NCBI RefSeq assembly: GCF_009939295.1
Contig: NZ_WVIC01000012.1
Location: 29,418-93,417 of the forward strand
Length of the DNA: 64,000 nucleotides
Direction: 5' to 3'
Source: Petrachloros mirabilis ULC683
Lineage (GTDB): Bacteria > Cyanobacteriota > Cyanobacteriia > Thermosynechococcales > Thermosynechococcaceae
Part shown: positions 1 to 8,330 of the stretch, piece by piece
How positions within the stretch are numbered: the stretch's first letter is position 1
Layout of the letters: every line of letters begins with the position of its first letter
Made by a program: the position numbers and the translations under genes
The notes under the pieces: generated by a model
Database searches by the model: none
The model's input: the letters and a program-made list of their open reading frames with translations, nothing else
Told to the model about the DNA's origin: nothing

Positions 1-836
1 ATTTTTTGATTATTAAAAAATCTAATGTTATTTTGATTAAAAGCATTGATAATTTCAACATCTCGTTGAACTTTCTCTTTGGTATGAAAATAAGGCTGAT
101 TGCCAGGAGGATAGTATGTGGATTGCTTATTAAAGCCTTTTACTGATTGAGGTGTTGTTGGTTGCTGGTAATGTATCCTATTAATTAGATCAGCATCTAG
201 TTGATCTATCCTTTGCTGAAGAGAATCCAATTGACTTTGATGGCTTGACAAAGTTGATTGTAGGCTGATTAGATGGGAATTAATATTACTATTTTCTCTG
301 TCATTATTAAATTTTTGTGAATTTATTTTATCATTTAACTTATTCAAATCTTTCTTAAAAAGGTCTGTTAATTCAGAAATATTGCTTCGGATTCTTTTGT
401 CATAAATCCAAAATCCAAGTATCAATAAAATGATGGCTGTCAAAAGTAGCAAAATATTAACAATACTTATTCCAGATGATTCAGGTTGAGCCTGAATCTC
501 TGTACCAGTTTCAGGTTCAGAGATTTCAGGTAATGCTGGATTATTACCTTGATTTATCTCAGGCGGAATATCATCAGATGGCGTTTGATTGTCTTCAGTC
601 TCCAATTCACCCACAGAGGGGTCATTCTGCGCTATTACGATGGTTTCTTGTAGATTCTGAGGTGCATCTAATGATTCAATGGCCACAGCACTCAGGCTAT
701 CAAACTCAATCCGTTGAGTGACGCTATCCGGCAAAGCATTACCGATCCGCTTCTCTGCCAGTAGTTCCACTCCCAACCAACCACCACTAATGAGTAATGC
801 CGCTGAAGCAGTCGTGAGCCAAATCTTTGTTTTCAT
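1..836 (-). CDS. Membrane-anchored coiled-coil protein, C-terminus beyond the window
   Basis: This reading frame starts with ATG at 836 and stays open for 278 codons to the left edge, so the protein is incomplete. I do not recognise a family. Residues 5-26 form a hydrophobic signal-anchor-like stretch. Residues 75-120 are an acidic, proline-rich linker. Residues 123-145 are a strong single membrane helix. Residues 150-215 are rich in heptad-like Leu, Asn and Gln and look like a coiled coil. It begins 13 bp after the actin-like gene, so it is very probably the next gene of the same operon. Bases 1-460 are strikingly AT-rich compared with the rest of the operon. A partner or exchange-factor role for the ATPase is only a guess from position. 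Confidence 0.75.
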   Translation of the reverse strand, partial: MKTKIWLTTASAALLISGGWLGVELLAEKRIGNALPDSVTQRIEFDSLSAVAIESLDAPQNLQETIVIAQNDPSVGELETEDNQTPSDDIPPEINQGNNPALPEISEPETGTEIQAQPESSGISIVNILLLLTAIILLILGFWIYDKRIRSNISELTDLFKKDLNKLNDKINSQKFNNDRENSNINSHLISLQSTLSSHQSQLDSLQQRIDQLDADLINRIHYQQPTTPQSVKGFNKQSTYYPPGNQPYFHTKEKVQRDVEIINAFNQNNIRFFNNQK

Positions 837-849
837 ATCCTTACTTCCA

Positions 850-3800
850 TTAGTTTTTGGTTGCCCATTCTTTCGCTAGCACCTTCAAAAATGCTTTATG
901 AACCATCAAGAAGGGGGGTTCTGCTTGAAAATCCTCGCGAGTTCCCTTTTTGCCCCGCGCGTTACAGCAGGTGATTACCTCCCGGTCTAGCTTGTCTTTC
1001 CAAGTCTCATCAAACACAAAATTGCGATCTCTACGGAAATCTCTTAAAGGCTGAATGCTGCTGATGCGCTCGCTGGCTAGAATCCGGTTAAAGTTATCAA
1101 CAAATTCAAGATAAGTGCTGAAATCATGGATTTCAAACCGTTCAATTCGTTCAACATTGTCTGGAACTTCTAAACGATCATGTGCAGAAAATTCTTGATT
1201 GTTGATTTTGCAGGGTAAGCCATTAAAAATAATGTCATCTGGATTATTTAGTCCCTTGAGTTGGGTGGTGCTCACCACTAATCCTGCTGCTGCTTCTTGC
1301 TTTGGCTGATCTGATAGCACCGTGTCATAGTCTCTGGGTTCAAAGCCTCCAGCTTTTGCCAATACCCGCGCCAGCATCAAATTTGCCTCCGAGTCAGAAC
1401 GATAGCGTCCGCCTAAGGCTAGCCAGTGCATAAACCGAGAGCCGTTGCCCCCCAGCAAGACAGGCGTTGCCTGTTTGCGATCCATTTGGCCTTCTTCGGC
1501 TAAATACTTCAGCAGCAGCCCCACATAGTGATACAGCCCTGCAAAGCCAAAAGTAAGCAGCGTGCGGAACTGTTCAATTCGCTTACGCCCTGAACTCTCG
1601 GAATTCAAGCGCCTGAGAATGTTTTCAGTTTCTCCCCTTAAATAAATGTCAAGAGTGGAATTAAAGTTGGGTGAGTTTTCCAGCTTTTCTCTCAAGTCTT
1701 TGGTATCTTTATCACTCAAGCAAAAGAGCGTCCCCAAGTGTTGAAGATTTGACTGTAAAAGTGAATGGAAGATGTCACGCCCTGCAAAGGGCACCGAGGC
1801 TTGATGTTTTAGCTCCATTCCTTCCCAAATGGAAATATCACTAGTGCCCCCGCCAATATCGATACAGGTGGTATGCACCAGATCTCGACCTTTGAGATCG
1901 GCAAAGAATTGGGCAAAGGCAATGCTTTCTGTCTTAAAGGCGTCCTCATCTTCGGCATGGCGATGGCTCTGCCCTGAGATCTGGTTTAGCTCCTCTAAAA
2001 TTCGCTCCCAGGTGCCTTTATACCAAGACAAGTCGGCGCGGGAAAATGCTGAAGGAAAGGAAACATGCCAGCGAATCTCTTGCACCCCCTGCTGTGCCCC
2101 TTGAGCCGCAATCATGCGCGTCAGCTCGGCTAAAAAGGGCTGCTGGTACTTGGGGTTGTCCCATTTAATGTTGCTCTTGATGTGATCGCCCGATTTAACC
2201 TCAGCCAGAATTGGCACATAGATCCGAGCTTCAGTGAGTAAGCTGGGGATATGGTTGGCGATCTCGCCCCAGCCTTTGATGGTGATCATCGTAGACAGGG
2301 GTGGGTTGTCCTTAACGGGCAGCAATTGATCGGGCACAAAATATTCTCGATAGCGGAGAATGCCTGAACCACCTGTATTGGTAATTTGAAACAAACTGGT
2401 TTTTAGTTCTAAGCGTTGGGGTCGCTCGGCCTGGCGTAGATAGACGTTGGTAAAGGAGGTGCCAAAATCGACTCCCACATTCCAGGTCTGGGCTGCCCCT
2501 GGTTCCACAATGGGAACGTTCAGTGGCAATAATCCCAGAATGCGTCCATTGCGATCCATCATCTCTAAGATTTCAGGGTAGCGATCGCACCTCCAAATCC
2601 GGAACTGATAGGTCACCCCATCCTTGAGCGGTGTGGGAGTGGCCGTATCCGAAGGACCGTTCACCACAAACCCAAACTCCTCACGATCTGACTCTTCTGC
2701 CAGCAAGAAATATTCTGTCCAACCTCCCGGTGGCACATTGGGCCATAACGCCAGCGTTGGCAGCTCGCCTTTCAGCTCATTTTCGGCCTTCAGGGGAAAG
2801 TCTTGATAAATGGGGCAACTCATCGCCCGATCGACCCCACTGAGTTCGAGCTTCAAGCTCACTCGAACTCCGGGACCTTCTGGGGTCTGGCAGGGTTCGA
2901 TGCGGGTCATGCGCTTCAAATCATCGCTGCTGAAATAGTGGCGCAGCTCTGGGTTTAAGGGCAGCAGAATTGAGTAAGACTGATCTTGCAAGTGGGTATT
3001 CAGCCAACTGCCCGGGAACGCTTGGGGCAGCTTAAAGTAAAACAATTCGGGGCTGAACATGCTGGCTCGGTCGAGAAAAAGACCGCGCTGGGTTGGGGCA
3101 TTTGGGTGCCGAAAACTGCTCAGCGTCACGGCATCATGGACAAAAATTTGATGCTCGGGTAGCCCCAAAGTCCGGGGCACTAAGTCTTTATCCACAAAGT
3201 ACAACCGTTTGCCAGACTTATGCCGCAGCAACACCTCCACATTAGACGGCTGGGGCATAGACTGCACCGGCTGAGCCAAAGCTGCATAGGGCATCTGATT
3301 CATGGGAATGCCAAAGGGCTGGGCATTGCTGATCACATTGACCACACCCCCACCTGTTCCCCCCAACTCCTGAACAAAGCTCAGCAAAACCTGAACCACT
3401 GCTCCCACCAGAGCTGAGTCCCGGCCTTGGGTGTTCAGGACGGCCTGCTTCAGCATCTCAAACCAACCCGCTAGCAACGCCTTTTCGGTGGGTGCCAGCT
3501 TTTCCGCTGGCTCCGCAAACCGATAGCCCTGGCCATCCTGATGCGCGGCCCCCGCCTCCAGCCAGGGAATACTGTTGAGCAACTGCCCCGGCATCACACT
3601 GGCTGGCACCACCAGGGTCGCGGGGCTAGAAAACCCAATCACCCGGCCCTGAATCGAAAATAAATAGATCGACTGCCAGGGTTCATTAACTAGGGCAGGC
3701 AACAGGCTCGTTTCCTTAGGAGGGCGCAAATTCCAGAGCGCCTTGGCAAACGGATGGGTGGTCGATTGGGTGCGTAGATCTAGCTCCCGTGCCTCAATAG

Positions 3801-4107
3801 GAATGTTTTTGACCTGGCACAGCGCCAGTGCCGCCAAGAGTCCCTTGTATTGAGTCAACAGCGATTTGCGCGTGGGGTAGCGCGAATCCAGAATGGCAGA
3901 CTGTAACTGAATCGCCCGGGCCCAGGGGTTAGGAACTGAGTTGACCTGCTCATCGGGGGGCAAGTCATAGTCAATCTCGTCGGCAATGTTGCCAAAGAGC
4001 GCCACCCCTGGACTGGTATTCCAGCGACCGGTGGCAGTGCCGCCAGCAATGGCGTTGGTTTTGAGCTTGGGCAACAAGGGTTGAAATTGGCTGGAGGATT
4101 GGGTCAT
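850..4107 (-). CDS. Hsp70/actin-fold ATPase with a large N-terminal region
   Basis: A 1085-residue protein. The actin/Hsp70 nucleotide-binding fold occupies the C-terminal half: phosphate-1 motif VGVDFGTSFTNVY near residue 543, phosphate-2 motif CIDIGGGTSDISI near 747, and adenosine motif VLLGGNGSR near 881. This order and spacing fit an ATP-binding Hsp70/MreB/FtsA-type core. No DnaK-like substrate-binding domain or EEVD-type tail follows. Instead about 540 residues of unclassified sequence precede the core, which is unusual. It sits 41 bp after the tubulin-like gene and 13 bp before a membrane coiled-coil gene. I infer a filament-forming or conformational switch ATPase working with the tubulin-like partner. 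A chaperone role cannot be excluded. Confidence 0.85.
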   Translation of the reverse strand: MTQSSSQFQPLLPKLKTNAIAGGTATGRWNTSPGVALFGNIADEIDYDLPPDEQVNSVPNPWARAIQLQSAILDSRYPTRKSLLTQYKGLLAALALCQVKNIPIEARELDLRTQSTTHPFAKALWNLRPPKETSLLPALVNEPWQSIYLFSIQGRVIGFSSPATLVVPASVMPGQLLNSIPWLEAGAAHQDGQGYRFAEPAEKLAPTEKALLAGWFEMLKQAVLNTQGRDSALVGAVVQVLLSFVQELGGTGGGVVNVISNAQPFGIPMNQMPYAALAQPVQSMPQPSNVEVLLRHKSGKRLYFVDKDLVPRTLGLPEHQIFVHDAVTLSSFRHPNAPTQRGLFLDRASMFSPELFYFKLPQAFPGSWLNTHLQDQSYSILLPLNPELRHYFSSDDLKRMTRIEPCQTPEGPGVRVSLKLELSGVDRAMSCPIYQDFPLKAENELKGELPTLALWPNVPPGGWTEYFLLAEESDREEFGFVVNGPSDTATPTPLKDGVTYQFRIWRCDRYPEILEMMDRNGRILGLLPLNVPIVEPGAAQTWNVGVDFGTSFTNVYLRQAERPQRLELKTSLFQITNTGGSGILRYREYFVPDQLLPVKDNPPLSTMITIKGWGEIANHIPSLLTEARIYVPILAEVKSGDHIKSNIKWDNPKYQQPFLAELTRMIAAQGAQQGVQEIRWHVSFPSAFSRADLSWYKGTWERILEELNQISGQSHRHAEDEDAFKTESIAFAQFFADLKGRDLVHTTCIDIGGGTSDISIWEGMELKHQASVPFAGRDIFHSLLQSNLQHLGTLFCLSDKDTKDLREKLENSPNFNSTLDIYLRGETENILRRLNSESSGRKRIEQFRTLLTFGFAGLYHYVGLLLKYLAEEGQMDRKQATPVLLGGNGSRFMHWLALGGRYRSDSEANLMLARVLAKAGGFEPRDYDTVLSDQPKQEAAAGLVVSTTQLKGLNNPDDIIFNGLPCKINNQEFSAHDRLEVPDNVERIERFEIHDFSTYLEFVDNFNRILASERISSIQPLRDFRRDRNFVFDETWKDKLDREVITCCNARGKKGTREDFQAEPPFLMVHKAFLKVLAKEWATKN

Positions 4108-4148
4108 GGTGGGGACTCAATTAAAGACAGGATAGTCAAGCAAAAAAC

Positions 4149-5636
4149 CTAAAGCTTGGTGTAGAGGCTATGAACCAGACCTTTCACGCCTGGATCCGGA
4201 GGAGGGGGGGCATCGGTGAGTTGATTTTTGATGCGATCGCAGCAGTCTTGGGCCACCTCTTCCCGAGGTCGTTCCCCTTCTAGGGTAATGTCGCCCAAGG
4301 TATCGCGGCAGGGGCGTTGGTCACCCACCTTGCCCAAGCGCTCCAGCTTAAACAGTTGATCTGTTTGTCCAGCGGAGGCACAAATCTGTTGAAGCCAGCT
4401 CAGACAGGTCTGCGCCCACTGATCCAACGCCTCACAGAGCTGTTTTTGCTCCTCAGCGCTGACTTGGGGGCGTTCCGTATCCCGGGGACTCAGGGCAAAA
4501 AACTGCTCTAGCCAGGGGCCCCCCTTAATGAAAGTCTTGGCTCCGACGGCGCGGGCATCTTCTAGCTCCAGCGCAAAGTTGTAATACCAAGCATGGAGAA
4601 ACCGGATGCCCTTCCGCAGCCGAGGTTTAGTCACTTCTGGCTCTGGCAAGTCATTCCAGTCCAGCCCCGTAGAGGTGGTGCGGCTAATATAGGCCGCCTG
4701 GGTTTGTTGGGCTGACTGTTGCACGCTGTGGCGCAGCGCCAGCGCCGCATAGAGTTCAGCAAAGTGGGCCCCATTTTCTTGACGAGCCCCTCCGGTCGAA
4801 GCTTCATAGCGGGACTTGCTGGTGCTGCCCACCAGATACACCGTGTCAAAAGTGTTTTGGCCCATGCGCTTCAAGTATTGCAGAGCGGCATCTGTATTCA
4901 GGGTAAAGTTGCGGGTCTCGGCGTAGATGTCTTTGTCGTCGGGACGGTCAAACTCAAAGTAGGGCAGCAGCAGCGAAGAATTGACGCGCACACTCTGCCG
5001 TAAACCCATATCCCCCAGTCGCCGCGCCAGCAGTGTTCCCAGAGTGGGCACGCCCGAAGCACCCGTGCCCCCAAACACCGAGCCACAGATATGAATCGTA
5101 GGACGGTTGCCACTAGACACATCCGCACTCAAATCATTGAGAATCTGCTCCCAGGGTCCTGAACGGAAGTCGTCTTCGCCGACCTGGCTCATCACCGCCG
5201 AGCCGATCGCAGGTCGCCCCCGAAACCCCACCCCCAAATCTGCCCCCTGCTCTTCAGGGGTATAGAGGGCATCAAAGAGCTGAGCCAGGGCTGGTTCAGC
5301 ACTATCCATCAGGGTTTTGTTATAGATGGCCGCCAGATTGTTGCTGCTGTTCCCGTGACTGAGAGGATTCCAGGTGCCATAGTCCACAAATTCCCCGGCC
5401 ATAAAGTCACTGTTGCCTCGGGTAAACCCCCGCCAGCAGCGCAGCAGCTTTTGAAAGGTGGTACCGGTGCGTTGCAGGTTGCCATTGGCAGCATCGGCAT
5501 CCACCAGCAAAACTTTTAGCTCTGTCGTCTGCGCAGCATCGTTAAACACCCCTAGGGCATGGAGATGGAGCGCCGCTTCTACGCACTTCGCACCGCTGCC
5601 GCCCACGCCGATCAAATAAATAGGAATCTTGTCCAT
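4149..5636 (-). CDS. Tubulin/FtsZ-like GTPase (Tubulin_2 type)
   Basis: A 495-residue protein. The N-terminus has a Rossmann-like glycine motif, IGVGGSGAK (residues 9-17). A tubulin-signature-like loop, GSVFGGTGASG, starts near residue 184, where FtsZ and tubulin carry GGGTGSG. It is not the cell-division FtsZ, which is shorter and better conserved. It resembles the divergent bacterial tubulin-like families reported in gene neighbourhoods with VWA proteins and proposed to act in membrane remodelling. That link is recalled knowledge plus context, not proven here. The start ATG lies 4 bp after the upstream membrane-protein gene, implying translational coupling. Function beyond GTP binding and possible polymerisation is unknown. 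Confidence 0.82.
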   Translation of the reverse strand: MDKIPIYLIGVGGSGAKCVEAALHLHALGVFNDAAQTTELKVLLVDADAANGNLQRTGTTFQKLLRCWRGFTRGNSDFMAGEFVDYGTWNPLSHGNSSNNLAAIYNKTLMDSAEPALAQLFDALYTPEEQGADLGVGFRGRPAIGSAVMSQVGEDDFRSGPWEQILNDLSADVSSGNRPTIHICGSVFGGTGASGVPTLGTLLARRLGDMGLRQSVRVNSSLLLPYFEFDRPDDKDIYAETRNFTLNTDAALQYLKRMGQNTFDTVYLVGSTSKSRYEASTGGARQENGAHFAELYAALALRHSVQQSAQQTQAAYISRTTSTGLDWNDLPEPEVTKPRLRKGIRFLHAWYYNFALELEDARAVGAKTFIKGGPWLEQFFALSPRDTERPQVSAEEQKQLCEALDQWAQTCLSWLQQICASAGQTDQLFKLERLGKVGDQRPCRDTLGDITLEGERPREEVAQDCCDRIKNQLTDAPPPPDPGVKGLVHSLYTKL

Positions 5637-5640
5637 GGGG

Positions 5641-6180
5641 TTAACCTCCTGTCAATTTCCGTAGTCCCCGCGCCCCCGGCGTGATGTACCGCAGGGTGCC
5701 AAAAGTGCTGAGGGCGGTGGGCACCCAAAACAGCAGCACCACATCAATTACTAAAAACAAGGCCACCCAGCCCAGGGGCGCATTGGCAAACACCGTTTGG
5801 ACAAGGCCCGTGTTCAGCATCTCTTCAGACCCCGGTTGGGTGTAGGGGTAGCCAATGCCCAGCTCAATCCCCAGATACAACCCAAAGAGGACGATGTAGA
5901 GAAAAATCGCCCACAGCCACCAGGTTCCGGTGCGGGCGCGGGCTTCACGAGAGGAGGCAAAGCGGGCTTTACTAGAGCGGTAGATCCAGATCAAGGCTAG
6001 GCCAAAGCCGAGAAGGAGAGACGCGATCGCACTCCACACATACACCTGCTCCACCCAATCCGGGGGGTTGGGCACCGTCGTCAGCGGCAAAATATCTGCC
6101 AAAAGCCACCGCTTGACCACAAACAGCCAGAGCACCCCCACCACTCCGGTCACACACAGCCAAATATACTCAGACTTCAT
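5641..6180 (-). CDS. Four-helix integral membrane protein of the tubulin/actin-like operon
   Basis: A 179-residue protein that I cannot assign to a named family. Four hydrophobic helices are visible, near residues 6-27, 45-68, 87-110 and 133-156. Between helices 2 and 3 lies a short basic segment rich in Arg and Ala (SSKARFASSREARARTG), probably cytoplasmic by the positive-inside rule. The gene is 12 bp downstream of the VWA lipoprotein gene and 4 bp upstream of the tubulin-like gene. Its likely role is a membrane anchor or channel linking the outer VWA component to the cytoplasmic NTPases. That is inference from location only. Confidence 0.75.
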   Translation of the reverse strand: MKSEYIWLCVTGVVGVLWLFVVKRWLLADILPLTTVPNPPDWVEQVYVWSAIASLLLGFGLALIWIYRSSKARFASSREARARTGTWWLWAIFLYIVLFGLYLGIELGIGYPYTQPGSEEMLNTGLVQTVFANAPLGWVALFLVIDVVLLFWVPTALSTFGTLRYITPGARGLRKLTGG

Positions 6181-6192
6181 GAGCCATCCTTG

Positions 6193-7578
6193 CTAACGTT
6201 GGTACGCAATACAAAACCGCGCCGCTGGGGCCGCCTCTCCGGTCGCCATCACCGCCTGCCGCAGCCCCCCCACAAACAACAACAAATTCTGAATCTGATT
6301 GCCACTTTGACCCATGCCCTGTAAATTCCAGTCCTGCCACTGCAGTAGATCCAGCACCTCCGGGCGCAAATTTAAGCGTTGGGCATGTACCCCCGTCGCC
6401 GTCAAGCGCGCCTGCAGACGAATGCGTTCCCCGTCAGAGATCACCTCCGTAATATTCAGCGCAGCGCTACTGCCCTCTGCAGCGGTCAACCCACTGACGG
6501 GCAGCTCACCCACCGCCAACCCCGGAATCAGTTGCGACTCAAAGGTCAGCGTTGCACCGGCATCGCGGCCACAACTGCGCAGCAAGACCCATTGATCCGC
6601 CTGGCCATCTGCCGGACTAATACGACTAGCCCAGCCCCGATTGAGGGCATAGACCTGGCTGGTACAAGTTGCATCGGCACTGCTGAAAGTCGGAGTGAGT
6701 GTCGTGGTCGTGGTCGTTCCCAAACCAAATTTAGATACCCGGAAAGTGTCTGCCGTTGCTGTCTCCAGACTAGAAAACCCATCAATGAGCTGACGGACCG
6801 CCTGGGATGGCCCCACTAGCAACATAAAGAAAGGGCGTCCGGCCTCATCTACCGGTTGGTTGGCTGTCGAGTAAGGGAACGGCTCAAAGGAACCGGGCAC
6901 ATTGGGAAACACCCGCCCCTCAAACTCACTGCGAATACCGACCAAAGCCGCTTCATAGCCAGGATTTTCACTCAACTGACGACTAATCTGCCCAGACAAT
7001 CGGCCCAAGGCCAGTCCATCTGGCTCTAAATCTGTGACCAACACCCGCAGCACTGCTTGATCTTCGGCCACTGCCCCCACCTCTAAAAACTGAATTAAGG
7101 GGCTAGTGACACAGGGAAACTGATCCGAGGAGCAATCATAGAAACGCGACTGCTGTGCTGCCAAAAATTGAGAATCACTGAGCCGTTGAGAAGCATTCTG
7201 TCCTGCTTCATCCACCCCAATTCGCCAATACTCTAGTGAGTCATGGGGCACCACCTGGTTTTGAAGGCTGACACTGAGGGCCGTAATACTGGCCTGATAG
7301 CGGGAGTTTCTGGCATTGGCATAGCCCGCCATTGACCCACTTCCATCCACACTGACAATGATGGATAAATTTTCTGGCACCGCTGTCGCTGCAGACTCCT
7401 CAAGGCAGGTTAAAGGGGTGGGACGACAGGCACTCAATCCGAACGCTAGCAGCAGAAGGCCAGCCCAGCGAGTCGGTTTTCGCGGCCAAAGTGGCTTTGG
7501 AAATTGCTTCAAGGTCAGCGCTTCCCCAGCAACAAACAAGGATGAAGTAATTCTAGTCGAAGGCTTTTTAATTTGCAC
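6193..7578 (-). CDS. VWA-domain lipoprotein
   Basis: A 461-residue protein, first gene of the operon. A hydrophobic stretch at residues 38-50 ends in the lipobox LSAC with Cys51, so it is probably a lipoprotein carried outside the cytoplasmic membrane. The VWA fold follows directly, with the MIDAS motif DGSGSM at residues 78-83. This is the Asp-x-Ser-x-Ser metal site used for ligand binding. The second half has no motif I recognise and looks beta-rich. The start is a GTG giving an unusually long 37-residue leader before the hydrophobic core, so the true start may be a later TTG or GTG. Members of such operons often use VWA proteins as metal-dependent adhesion or assembly modules. Confidence 0.8.
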   Translation of the reverse strand: MQIKKPSTRITSSLFVAGEALTLKQFPKPLWPRKPTRWAGLLLLAFGLSACRPTPLTCLEESAATAVPENLSIIVSVDGSGSMAGYANARNSRYQASITALSVSLQNQVVPHDSLEYWRIGVDEAGQNASQRLSDSQFLAAQQSRFYDCSSDQFPCVTSPLIQFLEVGAVAEDQAVLRVLVTDLEPDGLALGRLSGQISRQLSENPGYEAALVGIRSEFEGRVFPNVPGSFEPFPYSTANQPVDEAGRPFFMLLVGPSQAVRQLIDGFSSLETATADTFRVSKFGLGTTTTTTLTPTFSSADATCTSQVYALNRGWASRISPADGQADQWVLLRSCGRDAGATLTFESQLIPGLAVGELPVSGLTAAEGSSAALNITEVISDGERIRLQARLTATGVHAQRLNLRPEVLDLLQWQDWNLQGMGQSGNQIQNLLLFVGGLRQAVMATGEAAPAARFCIAYQR

Positions 7579-7763
7579 AGAGTCTAATAATCAACGTCAA
7601 GAAATTAAACTTTTAGCCCGCAGTAGATACTTCTTTATATCTTTCCCCGCAGTTGGGACAATCTGACAGTTTGTCTCTGATGTCTAGGGCAGCTCAAGGC
7701 AGACAGCTTCAGAGTGTATATCACCGGAGGAACCCACCTATTGCGGAGCCGCACGATGGGTGA

Positions 7764-7800
7764 GGTGAGAGGGAGGATTCGTAAGGTCTCTCTCTCCCGA
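7764..7800. terminator. Inverted repeat between the relE-like gene and the VWA operon
   Basis: GAGAGGGAG and CTCTCTCTCCC face each other across about 15 bases. The arms can pair into a stem, but no clear U-run follows on either strand. It may be a transcript end for the toxin gene, which stops at 7811, or a remnant of the CTCTCCC-type palindromes seen elsewhere in this window. Apart from this I see no gene in 7579-7810, which should hold the operon promoter. Confidence 0.3.
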
Positions 7801-7810
7801 TTAACTGAAG

Positions 7811-8071
7811 CTATCTACCTCGTAACAAGCGGTCATATTCTGCATGTGTTCCAATCCAGAACCATGCGATATCATCGTTTTCCTCTACTGCCAAAGCGCG
7901 ATAATGGCTGCCGATTCGCACTGACCAAAACTGTCCTACCCTCTTGAAGTGTAACGATGGATAGCGAGAATCCTGTTTGAGTAAGTCATAGCACCGATCA
8001 GCTAGACTTTGAATTTCATCTGGCAATTGTCGATAGTGATGCCAAAAATCAGGTGTTGCTCGATATCTCAC
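7811..8071 (-). CDS. RelE/ParE-family toxin
   Basis: An 86-residue protein. Its length, the N-terminal helix pair (FWHHYRQLPDEIQ), the basic central strand (SLHFKRVGQFWSVRIG) and the terminal IGTHAEYDRLL segment fit the RelE/ParE superfamily of toxins, which usually cleave ribosome-bound mRNA or inhibit gyrase. The start is GTG at 8071, in a GTGA overlap with the stop of the upstream antitoxin gene, the usual coupled arrangement. No C-terminal Tyr/His catalytic pair is obvious enough to tell RelE from ParE. The complex would be expected to repress its own promoter. Confidence 0.8.
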   Translation of the reverse strand: MRYRATPDFWHHYRQLPDEIQSLADRCYDLLKQDSRYPSLHFKRVGQFWSVRIGSHYRALAVEENDDIAWFWIGTHAEYDRLLRGR

Positions 8072-8268
8072 AGATCAGTGCAACGTCCTTCTCGCAAATG
8101 TTGCAATGCCCGCTCCGCCAGTCCATTTAACCGACCTGCTGTGACATCTTCTTCAAATTGCCGATCCCACATCTCAGCATCGAACTCTGCAAACCAGGTT
8201 CGGAAGGCAGTCAGTTCATCTGAAGATAATTGACTGATGGCAGTTTCGATTTCTTGTAGATTATTCAT
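8068..8268 (-). CDS. Antitoxin partner of the RelE/ParE-like toxin
   Basis: A 66-residue protein from ATG 8268. An upstream extension to 8349 is open but would overlap the next gene, so the internal ATG is preferred. The sequence has a helical N-terminus (EIETAISQLSSDELTAF), an acidic centre with AEFDAEMWDRQ and a C-terminus with LREGRCTDL. This is a recognisable small antitoxin type common in cyanobacteria beside ParE/RelE toxins. It overlaps the toxin start by four bases. No separate DNA-binding fold is obvious from the sequence. Confidence 0.72.
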   Translation of the reverse strand: MNNLQEIETAISQLSSDELTAFRTWFAEFDAEMWDRQFEEDVTAGRLNGLAERALQHLREGRCTDL

Positions 8269-8330
8269 AACGACCAAGAGAAATGTAGAAACTTGAGTGT
8301 ACACTGCGATCTCATCCCACGAACACCACC

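Noticed and set aside
476..721. 81-codon plus-strand frame at the left edge
   Set aside because: It is antisense to the open minus-strand coiled-coil gene, which continues the operon and has membrane and coil features.
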